Shown one piece after another: positions 7,496 through 16,623 of a stretch of DNA of 64,000 bases. The stretch comes from JAHBNG01 sp039028975 (GTDB lineage Bacteria; Chloroflexota; Anaerolineae; Caldilineales; Caldilineaceae): the NCBI GenBank assembly GCA_039028975.1, contig JBCCHB010000071.1, positions 1-64,000 on the forward strand. Reading direction: 5' to 3'. The notes under the pieces were generated by a model. The model searched no databases. It saw only the letters and a list, made by a program, of their open reading frames with translations, and was not told the origin of the DNA. Both the position numbers and the translations under genes were made by a program. Position 1 is the first letter of the stretch; each line of letters begins with the position of its first letter.

Positions 7496-9439
7496 TTACA
7501 CTTGTTGAAGCCAAACAGCCATCTCGCCCATCTCCCGATGCGCCCAAGCATAATACGGAACGGCCAGGATCTCAGGCACTGCCGCATCTGGCTGGCTGAT
7601 ACGAATACGATTCAGGCCACCCAGCAGTTCGGGCATCCGCTCTATGGCAAATTCGGCTTGGTCAGATAGGGGCAGCCCTCGGGCCTTTCCATCATTGTCT
7701 ACACCTTCTACACAGTAGACTAGGGGACCCCGCTCCAGGGCCACTTTTCCTCTTGTGGTCGAGACTTGCTCATCGCAGAGAACACGCCGCACGGGCATGG
7801 GAAGGTGAAGTTCAATCACGTCCTCGGCCTGCCAGGTGCGTCGGATCACAGCATACCCATCAACCAAATCGAGCGCAAGTCGCTCACCATTGATCTGTAG
7901 CAAAACTGTTTCCTGGTCAGCTGTTTCCTGTCCATTCGTTGATGTGGAGTCTACATATCGATAGAGACCACCAGGTGTCGGTTGGTTACGCGCCCAGCCA
8001 GGAATACGCAGGCGCAAGGCAAAGTCTATTGGCTCAGCCGGATTGAGTGAGAGCTTGACCGTCCCTGACCAAGGATAGTCAGTCTCTTGAGCAATCTGGA
8101 CCGCTCTTCCATCCATATCCACAGTGGCTTGGCTGTTCATATATAGGTTGACGAAAAGGTTGTTGCCTTCTTGAGCGTAGATGTAACCCCCCAGTGAAGG
8201 AAAGAGACGTACAACATTGGTGGGACAGCAGGAGCAGTTGAACCAACCAAGCCGTTCATTGGAATCATCTCGATTAAATCTGTATTCACCATCGTACTCC
8301 AAGGGGTTGACGTAGAAGAAGCGATCGCCACCAAAATCGATGCCAGGCAAAAAGCCGTTGTAGAGTGACCGTTCCAGCACATCAATATAGTCGGCGTGGC
8401 CATGAAGCTGAAACATACGCTGATTCCAAAAGACGTTGGCAATGGCCGCACAGGTCTCGTTGTAGGCCGTATCGTTGGGCAGCTCATAATTGGCCCCAAA
8501 CGCCTCACCGTGGTGCAAAGCACCGATGCCGCCGGTGAGATAGAACTTCTTATGGACCACATTCTCCCAGATGCGCCCAATGGCATCAATATAAGATTGC
8601 TCTCCGGTCAAGGCGGCCACATCGGACATGCCACTGTACATGTAGACGGCCCGCACCGCGTGCCCCAGTGCCTCATCCTGCTCAACCACAGGAAGATGGT
8701 CTTGGGTATAGGCATGATTATCAAAGTTGCCGTAGGGCTGGCGACCATTGTGGTAGTGACCTCTCTCATCCAAGAAGAATTGAGCCAAGCGAAGATAGCG
8801 CTCTTCGCCGGTAACGCTGTAGAGCCTGACCAGCCCCATCTCAATCTCTTGATGGCCGGGGACATCTCGCTGCTTATCAGGCCCAAAGACGCTGTCGATC
8901 AGGTCCGCGTTTTTCAGCGCTACATCCAGAAAGACTCGCTTGCCCGTAGCCAGAAAGTGAGCCACAGCAGCTTCGTACATGTGCCCCACGTTGTACAGCT
9001 CATGGTTCACCCGTAGGTTGGACCAACGAGTTTGCCCTTCTTGCTCAGGGTCCAGTTTATCGACAGTGCCGTTGCGTTCGGCAATGGTACGTGCTGTATA
9101 TAGGTAGCCATCTGCCTCCTGGGATGCGGCAATACGTTCAATCAGATCATCTAGAAATTCTTCCAACTTTGGATCGGGATGGAGGTGGAGCGAATAGGCT
9201 GCGCCCTCGATCACTTTGAAGACATCCGAGTCATTAAAGAAGATACCCATGTGCTCCCCTTCTCCCCTTCCAGCCGCCTTGTCGAAATTGGAGAGCCGGT
9301 CGGTCTCATCACACTTTTGAAAATCGTACGGGATAGTGACAGAGCGATTGATTTCAATCCGGGGCGACCAAAATGCATCATCAATGGTCACGCTGGTAAA
9401 AGGGAGAGCGCTATATTGGTAACGAGTTTTTGTTGACAT
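7496..9439 (-). CDS. Glycoside hydrolase family 127 (beta-L-arabinofuranosidase)
   Basis: 647 residues, the full length for GH127 (DUF1680). These retaining enzymes release beta-L-arabinofuranose from plant glycoprotein or arabinan oligosaccharides using a zinc-bound cysteine nucleophile. The metal/catalytic residues known from HypBA1 (Glu338, Cys340, Cys417, Cys418) correspond to Glu328 and Cys330 in NETC and Cys404/Cys405 in NCSCCPTN. Other landmarks: an N-terminal FTSVTIDDAFWSPRIEINR, SQEADGYLYTA and VNHELYNVGHMYEAAVAH. No signal peptide, so it is cytoplasmic and probably acts on imported oligosaccharides. First gene of a three-gene operon; no clear Shine-Dalgarno before ATG 9439. Confidence 0.92.
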   Translation of the reverse strand: MSTKTRYQYSALPFTSVTIDDAFWSPRIEINRSVTIPYDFQKCDETDRLSNFDKAAGRGEGEHMGIFFNDSDVFKVIEGAAYSLHLHPDPKLEEFLDDLIERIAASQEADGYLYTARTIAERNGTVDKLDPEQEGQTRWSNLRVNHELYNVGHMYEAAVAHFLATGKRVFLDVALKNADLIDSVFGPDKQRDVPGHQEIEMGLVRLYSVTGEERYLRLAQFFLDERGHYHNGRQPYGNFDNHAYTQDHLPVVEQDEALGHAVRAVYMYSGMSDVAALTGEQSYIDAIGRIWENVVHKKFYLTGGIGALHHGEAFGANYELPNDTAYNETCAAIANVFWNQRMFQLHGHADYIDVLERSLYNGFLPGIDFGGDRFFYVNPLEYDGEYRFNRDDSNERLGWFNCSCCPTNVVRLFPSLGGYIYAQEGNNLFVNLYMNSQATVDMDGRAVQIAQETDYPWSGTVKLSLNPAEPIDFALRLRIPGWARNQPTPGGLYRYVDSTSTNGQETADQETVLLQINGERLALDLVDGYAVIRRTWQAEDVIELHLPMPVRRVLCDEQVSTTRGKVALERGPLVYCVEGVDNDGKARGLPLSDQAEFAIERMPELLGGLNRIRISQPDAAVPEILAVPYYAWAHREMGEMAVWLQQV

Positions 9440-10389
9440 GTTGGGTTTGGTTCCTATCCAAGTTTGGTTTCTATAGCCTTTCAGAAAAAGATGTTCCTAT
9501 CGTTGATTCCGTTGCAGCTTGTCAGCGGGCCCGTGTTCAGGCTGACAAGCTGAAATGCTGACTAGCTACGATTACGCATGGAAAAACAGTATCTGGATAT
9601 CTATCCACAGGTTTAATTTGAGTAGAGCTATAGTTTATCAGGAGTGTAGCCAGGAGCCAAGGTGCAAACCAAACCGCCTGTGACTGATGCGTGGATTTTA
9701 TGTAACTTAGCAATTAGAACAGATAGCAATTAGCTAAAAAAGACTTAACTTTGGATAAAAAATCTGAACAACAGAGCATCTTTATACCTAGATTCACAAA
9801 TAATTACTATTTTGTCAGGATTTTGTAACAAAACACAAAGGCGCTAAAAACAGATGTTATGGCTAAGTAAAAATCTATTTATCAGGAATAATCTGCCAAA
9901 TTGCGCACTTTTTTCCTTAAATTAGTGCAATATGCGGTGTGAATTAATTTGCCATGGGTATGAACCATGAATAAAACATGTGATTTGTCTAAATCGACAG
10001 AAAAGTAAGCCCTATTGACAAAGCTTACGGCCAATGATAAACTATGTTTTATATCCAAGCATCAATGACACATATTCGTACTTTCCTGAGTATATTATTC
10101 CGTTGTGTCAATTTAGATTACTTCCTCTTGTTGAATCCCAAGTAAGCTGTAGGAATATTTTTAACTGAGCTGAATTCAAGCATTCTCCAATTCGTAACGT
10201 CGCTGACCTCGTTAAAGGTATACGCATAAATGATTGGTTATCTTCACCGAGACTAAGCTCAGTCCCTTGGGCAATTTGGGCATGCTCAATTATTGCCACA
10301 AAGCCAAGCCTGGGTTTTGGATCAACAGATTGTCGGCACATCATATATTGATGCCACTAACTATTAAACACTTTTTATGAAATAGTTGG
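9440..10389. other. AT-rich intergenic region, no gene recognised
   Basis: About 950 bp, clearly more AT-rich than the flanking genes. It should hold the promoter of the GH127 operon (minus strand). A minus-strand open frame at 10108-10344 has no family resemblance. The only strong signal is the plus-strand promoter-like sequence at 10015-10043, listed separately. Confidence 0.6.
10015..10043 (+). promoter_or_regulatory. Promoter-like TTGACA-17-TAAACT
   Basis: A perfect -35 TTGACA (10015-10020), a 17-base spacer and TAAACT (10038-10043; four of six to TATAAT). It points toward the FemAB-like relic and the PhyH gene and may be a remnant promoter of the former. Confidence 0.45.
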
Positions 10390-10668
10390 TCCCTACTACA
10401 AAATGATTTGGAAAATATGGAGAATGGACCTGTTGCACTCAAGGTGGGTCTCAAATACATTAGCCTTGGTGCAGGTGCTGGCACCAGTAAAAATGGAGAG
10501 GATGGGTTGACTGGCTTCAAGAGCGGCTGGGCAAATGGTCAACGCACGACCTATTTATGTAGCCGTATCTTTAATCAAACAGCCTATCAGGTGCTGGCAA
10601 TAGGGAGAGATATAAACACATCCAACTTCTTTCCGACTTATCGAGCATCTGTGCTCAAATCTGTTTGA
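10390..10668 (+). pseudogene. C-terminal relic of a FemAB/GNAT-type acyltransferase
   Basis: The reading frame ending at 10668 contains YISLGAGAGTSKNGEDGLTGFKSGWANG followed by TAYQVL and FFPTYRA. This matches the C-terminal pattern (LGGG...L..FK.GFS...FFPAYR) of FemAB-like GNAT acyltransferases often found in exopolysaccharide or peptidoglycan-bridge loci. Only the last 80-90 residues are present; no N-terminal acyltransferase half is readable upstream, so this is a truncated relic at the edge of the polysaccharide region. Confidence 0.6.
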
Positions 10669-10740
10669 AAATTCATAAGGCTCTATAGCCATTCATCAAG
10701 CACCCAATACCACACACCCAAAGGCGAATACGGAATCGAT

Positions 10741-10822
10741 GCTCAGCTGCGTTTGAAAACAAGGGGTTTGTCACCGTAGTAGCGTAGCAGAAAACCTCTG
10801 TCTTTAATACTATCGCAGTAAA
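10741..10822 (+). repeat. Dispersed palindromic repeat, copy A
   Basis: Shares with 40440-40523 the blocks CTCAGCTSCGTTTGAAAACA, GTCAC, GTAG, GAAAACCTC-like and CGCAGTA in the same order and spacing. Each copy can fold: the GTTTGAAAACA side pairs imperfectly with the AAAACCTCTGTCTTT side around a 20-25 base loop. It lies in the 233-bp gap before the PhyH gene. Confidence 0.7.
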
Positions 10823-10901
10823 GTTAGATTCTCTTTAATTTAATATAGCAGTTTTTATCGAATCGCTGTCCTGACATTACCGATTTCATCGAGGAGCTAT
10901 C

Positions 10902-11873
10902 ATGGCCGTTCGACAAAACAATGCTGTACCTTTTTCCGATCGCGAGAATGTTCTATCCAATGGGCAAAATATTTTGCCTTGTGTCGACTCCACATCTACC
11001 AAATCAGTACATCCTAAACCACTATCTACTCAATTTACATCGACTGACTTTATTCAGCAGATTACCTCCCAAGGGTACTGCCATATTCCTACTGTTTACT
11101 CCTCTGAGCAAGTTGATCATGCATTATCGTTAATCAAGCAGGTTTATGAGCAGAGTAATGATAAGCTTACCAAGAATATCCCTTTCCTCAACCGCAACCA
11201 CCCTATGGTTTACAATCTAGAGAATAAGGATGCCTATTTCTTGGAGATGCTCTTTGCGCCTCAGATTGTTCACCAAATACTGATGCACTTTCTTAACGAT
11301 AAGTCGTATCGCTCCATTCCTCAAGATCAACCCAATTACATATTACGTTCATTTCTAGCGCGCAGCAGCCGCGATGCACTGCCATTACATATCGATTCAT
11401 TCATGCCCTATATCGCAGACGAGAGTTTCATCATGCAGGTGGCCATTGTGCTTGAAGATCAAGATGAAGAGAACGGCTGCACCATCGTAATGCCCAGGTC
11501 ACACCAATCTGGTGAATATGCTGATCGTGCTCGCAACGATGAGTGTATTCCACTCTATTCCAAAGCCGGTGATGTGTTGATTTGGGATAGCCGCCTTTGG
11601 CATGGAACCCTTGCCAACGTCAGCGAAACCCGTACTCGCTGGGCCGCTATTGCCACACTAAGTCGTTGGTGGATCAAGCAAAATTTCAATACCACCGAGA
11701 ACGTGCCTCAATCCATCTATGAGCAATTGACCGACAATCAAAAAGCAGTAGTTGGTTTCTGCTCGATTCCCTTTTGTGATGAAACACAAGGAATCGATAT
11801 TCGGCAAGGGCATGACGCGCTCTTGCCCGAAGCCACCGATTACCGCTCAGCACGTCAATATCATCACAGCTAA
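10902..11873 (+). CDS. Phytanoyl-CoA dioxygenase (PhyH) family protein
   Basis: 323 residues. Fe(II)/2-oxoglutarate-dependent oxygenase of the PhyH superfamily: the HxD pair is His163/Asp165 in PLHIDSFMPY, the distal His is His234 in RLWHGTLANVSETRTRW, with Arg244 or Arg246 suited to binding 2-oxoglutarate. The jelly-roll segment FIMQVAIVLEDQDEENGCTIVMPRSHQSG is typical. Substrate unknown; its position between two exopolysaccharide-type pseudogenes and just ahead of the polysaccharide locus suggests modification of a sugar, lipid or small-molecule substituent, but that is inference. The start ATG 10902 is preceded by GAGGAG at five bases. About 30 N-terminal residues are poorly conserved in character. 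Confidence 0.88.
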   Translation: MAVRQNNAVPFSDRENVLSNGQNILPCVDSTSTKSVHPKPLSTQFTSTDFIQQITSQGYCHIPTVYSSEQVDHALSLIKQVYEQSNDKLTKNIPFLNRNHPMVYNLENKDAYFLEMLFAPQIVHQILMHFLNDKSYRSIPQDQPNYILRSFLARSSRDALPLHIDSFMPYIADESFIMQVAIVLEDQDEENGCTIVMPRSHQSGEYADRARNDECIPLYSKAGDVLIWDSRLWHGTLANVSETRTRWAAIATLSRWWIKQNFNTTENVPQSIYEQLTDNQKAVVGFCSIPFCDETQGIDIRQGHDALLPEATDYRSARQYHHS

Positions 11874-12009
11874 ACCCAAGTCGTAACAACTCAAGCCCGT
11901 GATCAAATCATTCTTTGAGCAGAATGATTGTAAAGGCACTACAGCCGGAAAACTACCGTTCCCAACACGACCGCTGTCTTGCTACGTTTGTTGGGGGCTT
12001 GTTTGTGGA

Positions 12010-12330
12010 ATGGTCAATACGAGGTGCATTGTGGCAAAGGTCATTATCTTTGGCAATCTGGATGCGGCATCCCTTGCTCACTTCTATCTGCGACACGATA
12101 GTGAGCAAGAGGTTGTTGCCTTTACCGTACATGAGCAGTATCTACCTGATGAGCACGAATTTGAAGGGGTACCGCTCGTTCCCTTTGAGGAAGTTGACAA
12201 CATTTATAGCCCAACGAATGTTCTACAACGGCAATGGATTTGGTCAATCCGGCTTTGGGTATGCGGTTCTTGCCGATGCAGCCTGAATGAATGGTGTGGT
12301 GCGATGAGTGAGAGACCACATTTCAAATAG
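12010..12330 (+). pseudogene. Truncated NeuD-like sugar O-acetyltransferase N-terminus
   Basis: Reads VAKVIIFGNLDAASLAHFYL then EQEVVAFTVHEQYL and FEGVPLVPFEEVDNIYSP, the N-terminal PglD/NeuD-type Rossmann segment of hexapeptide acetyltransferases. After that the frame loses similarity and a neighbouring frame continues briefly (GNGFGQSGFGYAV), indicating a frameshift, and the left-handed hexapeptide beta-helix half is absent. It ends 9 bp before the next gene, so it was probably replaced or deleted when the polysaccharide locus rearranged. Confidence 0.65.
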
Positions 12331-12339
12331 GATCAAATA

Positions 12340-13800
12340 ATGAATAATTCGGCATATATATCTCCCTCAGAAAACAAAGAAGAGTTAAGGCGATATCTCC
12401 GACTCGCACGAAAAGAGATTTGGGTTGTCTTATTGGGGGTATGTTTCGCCGCAGGAGTGGGTATACTGATTGCTTTTCAAGTCTCGCCTACTTATCATTC
12501 GGCATCAGTGCTCCTTGTGAGCCATAGCCGAACCACCGCTCGTACTAACCAGGAATTCGTAACAGAGGATGTCATAAAAACCTATACTGAACTCCTCAAT
12601 AGGAGATCGATTGCCGAAGCCGCAGCCGAAGTTTTGACTATTCCTGTAGAAGAAGTATGGGAGCATGTGAGGATACGCGCCATCCCTGGCACGCCCTTTA
12701 TTGAGGTGAGTGCAGAGACTTCCAATCCTCAATACACGCAAAACCTAGTCAATAGTGTTGTCAATAACTTCTTCTTATTTGTCAATCAATCACAAAAGCT
12801 ATATCCCTATGAGCTGACTATCATTGAGCAGGCTGCATTGCCCACCAATGCGGATCGCAGCCTGGCTTTACGAATTGTCATCGCTTTAACCCTACTTGGT
12901 TTTATTGTCTCTACAAGTGCTGTGCTGCTCTCTGAACTCTTTAACGAGCGCATTGGTAGCGTTGAGGATATTGAGAAGCATGTTGGGATAAGAGTTTTAA
13001 CGGCAACTCCTCTTTCTGGTCACTTGCGTTTGAGTAAGCTGCCTTCAGCTGGCAAGCTCAATCCCCAACTGTTGGAGACTTACCGTGCGATGCTCTTTGG
13101 CATGCGTTCTTTTCAAAAGGGGAATCATGCCCATAGTATTCTACTTACATCACCTTCTGCAGGGACCGAAGCGGCTGCTGTAACCCTGTACTTGGGTGTA
13201 CTTTTGGCGGAGCAGAAGAAGAAGGTTCTACTCATAGATGCCAACCTTAGGCATCCCCATCTGTATAAACCCTTTAAGGCCAATATCACTGGGCAAGAGC
13301 AATATTCCCTTCAGGAAGAGTACCATTTTCAGACCGACTCATCAATCACCGCCCATCAAACAAATATTCCCAACCTATCTGTTCTAACCTTTGGCAATGG
13401 CACGATGGAACCGCTCAGACTGTTCGGGTCGCCAGCTATGGCCCAATTTATGGAGGTAATCAAGCTGCAGGCGGATATCATTCTGATCAGCGCCCCTCCG
13501 GTATTGAATACCGCAGATGCACCAGTGCTCTCAACCTATGTGGACGACGTGATTTTGGTTATTGACAATAAGCGAGAACAGAGAAGTACGGCTGTTGATG
13601 CGTGTGCAGCCTTGCAAGGGGCAGGTGCCAATCTACTAGGCGCTATACTTGTCAATGCTGAATCAGCACAGCAACGACACTATGTGAATTATCAGTCGCA
13701 GCGGCAACGCCCAATGCGAAGGAACGCATCACCTCCGCAGAAGCATCCGCTCTCCAACAAGGTTCGACAAAACGCTAAGGGGCGGGCGGTTAAGGTCTAG
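12340..13800 (+). CDS. Wzz-type chain-length protein fused to degenerate BY-kinase (pseudokinase)
   Basis: 486 residues. N-terminal Wzz/chain-length domain flanked by membrane helices at about 28-46 and 178-198, followed by a cytoplasmic CpsD/CapB-like P-loop domain. In active bacterial tyrosine kinases the Walker A is GxGKST; here residues 271-278 read SPSAGTEA, with no Lys or Ser/Thr, while Walker A' (LLIDANLRHP, 297-306) and the later DIILISAPPVLNTADAPVLS block are kept. The C-terminus lacks a Tyr cluster (only HYVNYQ). It is therefore most likely a structural co-polymerase controlling polymer length or export, not a kinase. First gene of the polysaccharide locus, 9 bp after the NeuD-like relic. 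Confidence 0.85.
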   Translation: MNNSAYISPSENKEELRRYLRLARKEIWVVLLGVCFAAGVGILIAFQVSPTYHSASVLLVSHSRTTARTNQEFVTEDVIKTYTELLNRRSIAEAAAEVLTIPVEEVWEHVRIRAIPGTPFIEVSAETSNPQYTQNLVNSVVNNFFLFVNQSQKLYPYELTIIEQAALPTNADRSLALRIVIALTLLGFIVSTSAVLLSELFNERIGSVEDIEKHVGIRVLTATPLSGHLRLSKLPSAGKLNPQLLETYRAMLFGMRSFQKGNHAHSILLTSPSAGTEAAAVTLYLGVLLAEQKKKVLLIDANLRHPHLYKPFKANITGQEQYSLQEEYHFQTDSSITAHQTNIPNLSVLTFGNGTMEPLRLFGSPAMAQFMEVIKLQADIILISAPPVLNTADAPVLSTYVDDVILVIDNKREQRSTAVDACAALQGAGANLLGAILVNAESAQQRHYVNYQSQRQRPMRRNASPPQKHPLSNKVRQNAKGRAVKV

Positions 13801-13806
13801 CGGGAT

Positions 13807-13836
13807 GGGGCTTGGGGCTTGGGGCTTGGGGCTTGG
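13807..13836. repeat. Heptanucleotide tandem repeat GGGGCTT
   Basis: Four consecutive GGGGCTT units plus a partial one, between the Wzz-type gene and the flippase. Confidence 0.9.
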
Positions 13837-13892
13837 AAGTGCAGTATAAGCAGTAATACAAGGTATTGCATTGGAGGTATACGTTCAGTCCC

Positions 13893-13933
13893 CTGAGCCT
13901 GTCGAAGGGGGCATCCGGCTTCGACAAGCTCAG
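13893..13933. repeat. REP-like inverted repeat with TTCGACAAGCTCAG core
   Basis: CTGAGCCTGTCGAAG (13893-13907) and CTTCGACAAGCTCAG (13919-13933) form a 15-base stem with one mismatch around an 11-base loop. The same core CTTCGACAAGCTCAGG recurs near 63954, in the loop of another hairpin. This core is a widespread intergenic repeat in environmental bacteria. Confidence 0.8.
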
Positions 13934-13945
13934 CCTACGTAGGGG

Positions 13946-15271
13946 GTGAACGATTACCATTGGAGGCATATTTTGGGGACAGCAACTCAGACTCAGCGAG
14001 CTGAATTATCTTTACTGGCAAACTTCTCTTGGACGGTTGTGGGGAACTTGATCTATGCGGCCTCTCAGTGGGCAATTTTGGCGGCATTGACCAAGTTAGG
14101 TACAAGCGAGATGGTGGGTCAGTTTGCACTGGGGCTTGCCGTTACAACTCCCGTGATTATGTTTACCAATCTGAGCCTGCGGAGCATCCAGGCTACAGAC
14201 GCCCAAAACCAGTACCATTTTTCAGCTTACCTGGCGTTGCGCTTGATTACCTCAACGATTGCTTTTTTTGTCATCCTAGCCATTGCAATGACGGTAGATT
14301 ACCCATGGCCAGTCAAGGCCATCATTCTCGCCATTGGCTTGACGAAGATAGTTGAATCAGTCAGCGACATCTTTTATGGTCTGCTCCAACAACATGAACA
14401 TATGGACAGGATTGCCCAATCGCTGATATTGAGGGGACCACTCTCGTTGGCCGTTGTCTTGGTTGGTATCTATCTAACAGGTAGTCTCTTTTGGAGCGTG
14501 CTAGGCATGGGCATCGTTTGGGGCCTTATCTTACTCATGTGGGATATTCGTAGTGGCACCATGGTATTGCAACACCTAACATCACAAAATTCGCTACCTT
14601 GGCCCCGGTGGAGATTCAATACCCTTAGACAACTCGTCCCCTTCTCTTTACCGTTAGGCGTTGTCATGATGCTGATCGCGCTGATTAGCAATATTCCACG
14701 CTATTTCCTTGAACAGAATTTGGGTACAGGTGCTTTGGGGATCTTTGCTGCGATTGCCTATCTCCAGGTGGCGGGGACAACCATCATTGTTGCACTCGGG
14801 GAATCAGCTGTCCCCCGGCTTGCCAAGTACCATGCGGCTGGGGATAGGGCGGCTTATTTGGCTCTTCTTCTTCGCTTGCTCGGCATTGGTTTATTGGTAG
14901 GAGGAGGCGGTGTCGCAATTGCTTGGACTATGGGCGAACCTCTTTTGGCACTTATCTACCAGCCTGAGTACGCTCAAAAAGAGCTATTCGTTTGGCTGAT
15001 GTTGGCTGGTGGGGTCTCATATATTGCTTCATTTTTAGGCTATGGTATGACTGCTGCTCGCCACTTTCGTATACAACTGCCGCTCTTTGCCGCCGTTGCA
15101 GCAACAACTACGGTGGCCTGTTGGTGGTTGATTCCAACCCATGGGCTGATTGGTGCGGCCATGGCCCTTCTTCTGGCATCAGGTGTTCAGGTCTGCATCT
15201 CGGTATTGGTTATCTTATGGATTCAGCATTCACTTACCGCCAACCGGCTCTCTAGAGCAGTTGCCGCCTGA
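13946..15271 (+). CDS. Wzx-like polysaccharide flippase
   Basis: 441 residues, almost entirely hydrophobic with about 12-14 predicted membrane helices, in the MOP/MATE-superfamily pattern of polysaccharide exporters (SWTVVGNLIYAASQWAILAALTKLG near the start, typical of Wzx). It would flip the undecaprenyl-linked repeat unit from the cytoplasm to the outer face of the membrane. GTG start at 13946 with an AGGGGG-like purine run directly upstream; ATG at about 14113 is too far inside the first helices. It sits between the chain-length protein and glycosyltransferase genes, the expected context. Confidence 0.88.
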   Translation: MNDYHWRHILGTATQTQRAELSLLANFSWTVVGNLIYAASQWAILAALTKLGTSEMVGQFALGLAVTTPVIMFTNLSLRSIQATDAQNQYHFSAYLALRLITSTIAFFVILAIAMTVDYPWPVKAIILAIGLTKIVESVSDIFYGLLQQHEHMDRIAQSLILRGPLSLAVVLVGIYLTGSLFWSVLGMGIVWGLILLMWDIRSGTMVLQHLTSQNSLPWPRWRFNTLRQLVPFSLPLGVVMMLIALISNIPRYFLEQNLGTGALGIFAAIAYLQVAGTTIIVALGESAVPRLAKYHAAGDRAAYLALLLRLLGIGLLVGGGGVAIAWTMGEPLLALIYQPEYAQKELFVWLMLAGGVSYIASFLGYGMTAARHFRIQLPLFAAVAATTTVACWWLIPTHGLIGAAMALLLASGVQVCISVLVILWIQHSLTANRLSRAVAA

Positions 15272-15396
15272 CTGTATTCGCTCTACACTCATTGACTATG
15301 CTTGTAAGTGACCATTGAGCTGTTGGGTTGTTTCCGCCTTCTGGCGATATTGTCGTGTAAACGGAAATTTTTTCGAGTAGATAGACATATTTATTC

Positions 15397-16623
15397 GTGA
15401 ATAAACTTTATAGCCCTGTGAAAAACAAAATCTACATAAATAAAAAAAAGAAACCTGTCCGGATTCTTCATATTGTTGGCACCATGAATCGAGGTGGGAT
15501 TGAGACGTGGCTAATGCACATATTGCGCCAGAATGACCCTGAACACTTTCAAATGGATTTTTTGGTACATACCACTCAATCCTCTGACTATGATGGGGAG
15601 ATTCTGGCATTAGGTAGCAAGGTTATCCCTTGTTTGCATTCCAGAAATCCACTGTTATACACCCGGAATTTCAGACAGGTTTGGCATCAACATGGTCCAT
15701 ACCACGTTGCACATAGTCACTTACATCACTATAGCGGTTATGTATTGCGGATGGCGCGAACGCTTGGTTCGCCGATTCGGATCGCCCACAGCCACAATGA
15801 CACAAGCCGCCCAGATGGTCAGGCAAATTTAGTCCGAAAAAGCTACCATTCTTTGATGAAGCACATGATCAGCCAAGAAGCCACGCTGGGCTTAGCCTGC
15901 AGTCGCAATGCGGCGGCGGCTCTCTATGGCCCCCAGTGGACCGCCGATCCACGCTGGCGTGTGCTCTACTACGGCATTGATACCGCTCCTTTTGCCCAAC
16001 TAGTAAAACCAGATGACTTACGAGCCAGCCTGGGCATTCCGCCAAATGCCTTTGTGATAGGACATGTGGGCCGCTTTATGGAGCAGAAAAATCATCACTT
16101 CCTTGTCGAGATTGGGGCCGAAGTGATACGTAGAAGACCTAACACTTATCTTTTGCTAGTAGGTGAAGGCGTGCTGCGCCCATCCATTCAAGAAAAAGTT
16201 GCTCAACTGGGTATCGCCGAACGGACAATTTTTGCCGGTCTTCGCTCGGATGTGCCGCAGCTAATGAGCGGGGCCATGGATCTATTTCTCTTTCCCTCTC
16301 TATTTGAGGGTGTACCGGTGGCTTTACTAGAGGCTCAGGCATCAGGGCTGCCTTGCCTGATTAGCGATCTGATATCTGATGAAGTTGAGGCCGTTCCTTC
16401 TCTGCTGAAGCGGCAATCCATAGACCAGCCCCCCCAAGTCTGGGCAGCAACGATTCTTGCCATGTATCAATCTCATCTGCCAGCCCAAACCCAGGAAAAT
16501 GATCCGATTCAACGTCAATCCGAAATTTGTATCAGACAGCCGCAGGCCCTTTCATTTATGCAAAAGAGTCCGTTCAACATTCAGTACAGCCTTGCCCAGT
16601 TAGAAGAGGTTTATAGTGGCTAG
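15397..16623 (+). CDS. GT4 family glycosyltransferase (EpsF-like)
   Basis: 408 residues. N-terminal half begins VRILHIVGTMNRGGIETWLMHIL, the classic GT4 acceptor-side opening; HSHLHHYSGYVLRMAR and IRIAHSHNDTSRPDG follow. The C-terminal GT1 domain has IGHVGRFMEQKNHHFLVEI, YLLLVGEG and the EX7E-type FPSLFEGVPVALLEAQASGLP. Adds a sugar to the lipid-linked repeat unit on the cytoplasmic side; donor and linkage cannot be told. GTG at 15397 or GTG at 15418 starts it, since ATG 15484 would cut into the first strand. Overlaps the following polymerase gene by 8 bases. Confidence 0.88.
   Translation: MNKLYSPVKNKIYINKKKKPVRILHIVGTMNRGGIETWLMHILRQNDPEHFQMDFLVHTTQSSDYDGEILALGSKVIPCLHSRNPLLYTRNFRQVWHQHGPYHVAHSHLHHYSGYVLRMARTLGSPIRIAHSHNDTSRPDGQANLVRKSYHSLMKHMISQEATLGLACSRNAAAALYGPQWTADPRWRVLYYGIDTAPFAQLVKPDDLRASLGIPPNAFVIGHVGRFMEQKNHHFLVEIGAEVIRRRPNTYLLLVGEGVLRPSIQEKVAQLGIAERTIFAGLRSDVPQLMSGAMDLFLFPSLFEGVPVALLEAQASGLPCLISDLISDEVEAVPSLLKRQSIDQPPQVWAATILAMYQSHLPAQTQENDPIQRQSEICIRQPQALSFMQKSPFNIQYSLAQLEEVYSG

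Noticed and set aside
8396..9016. 206-residue plus-strand frame
   Set aside because: Antisense shadow of the GH127 gene, no family resemblance.
10108..10344. 78-residue minus-strand frame
   Set aside because: No recognisable domain, no ribosome binding site, AT-rich region with weak coding character.
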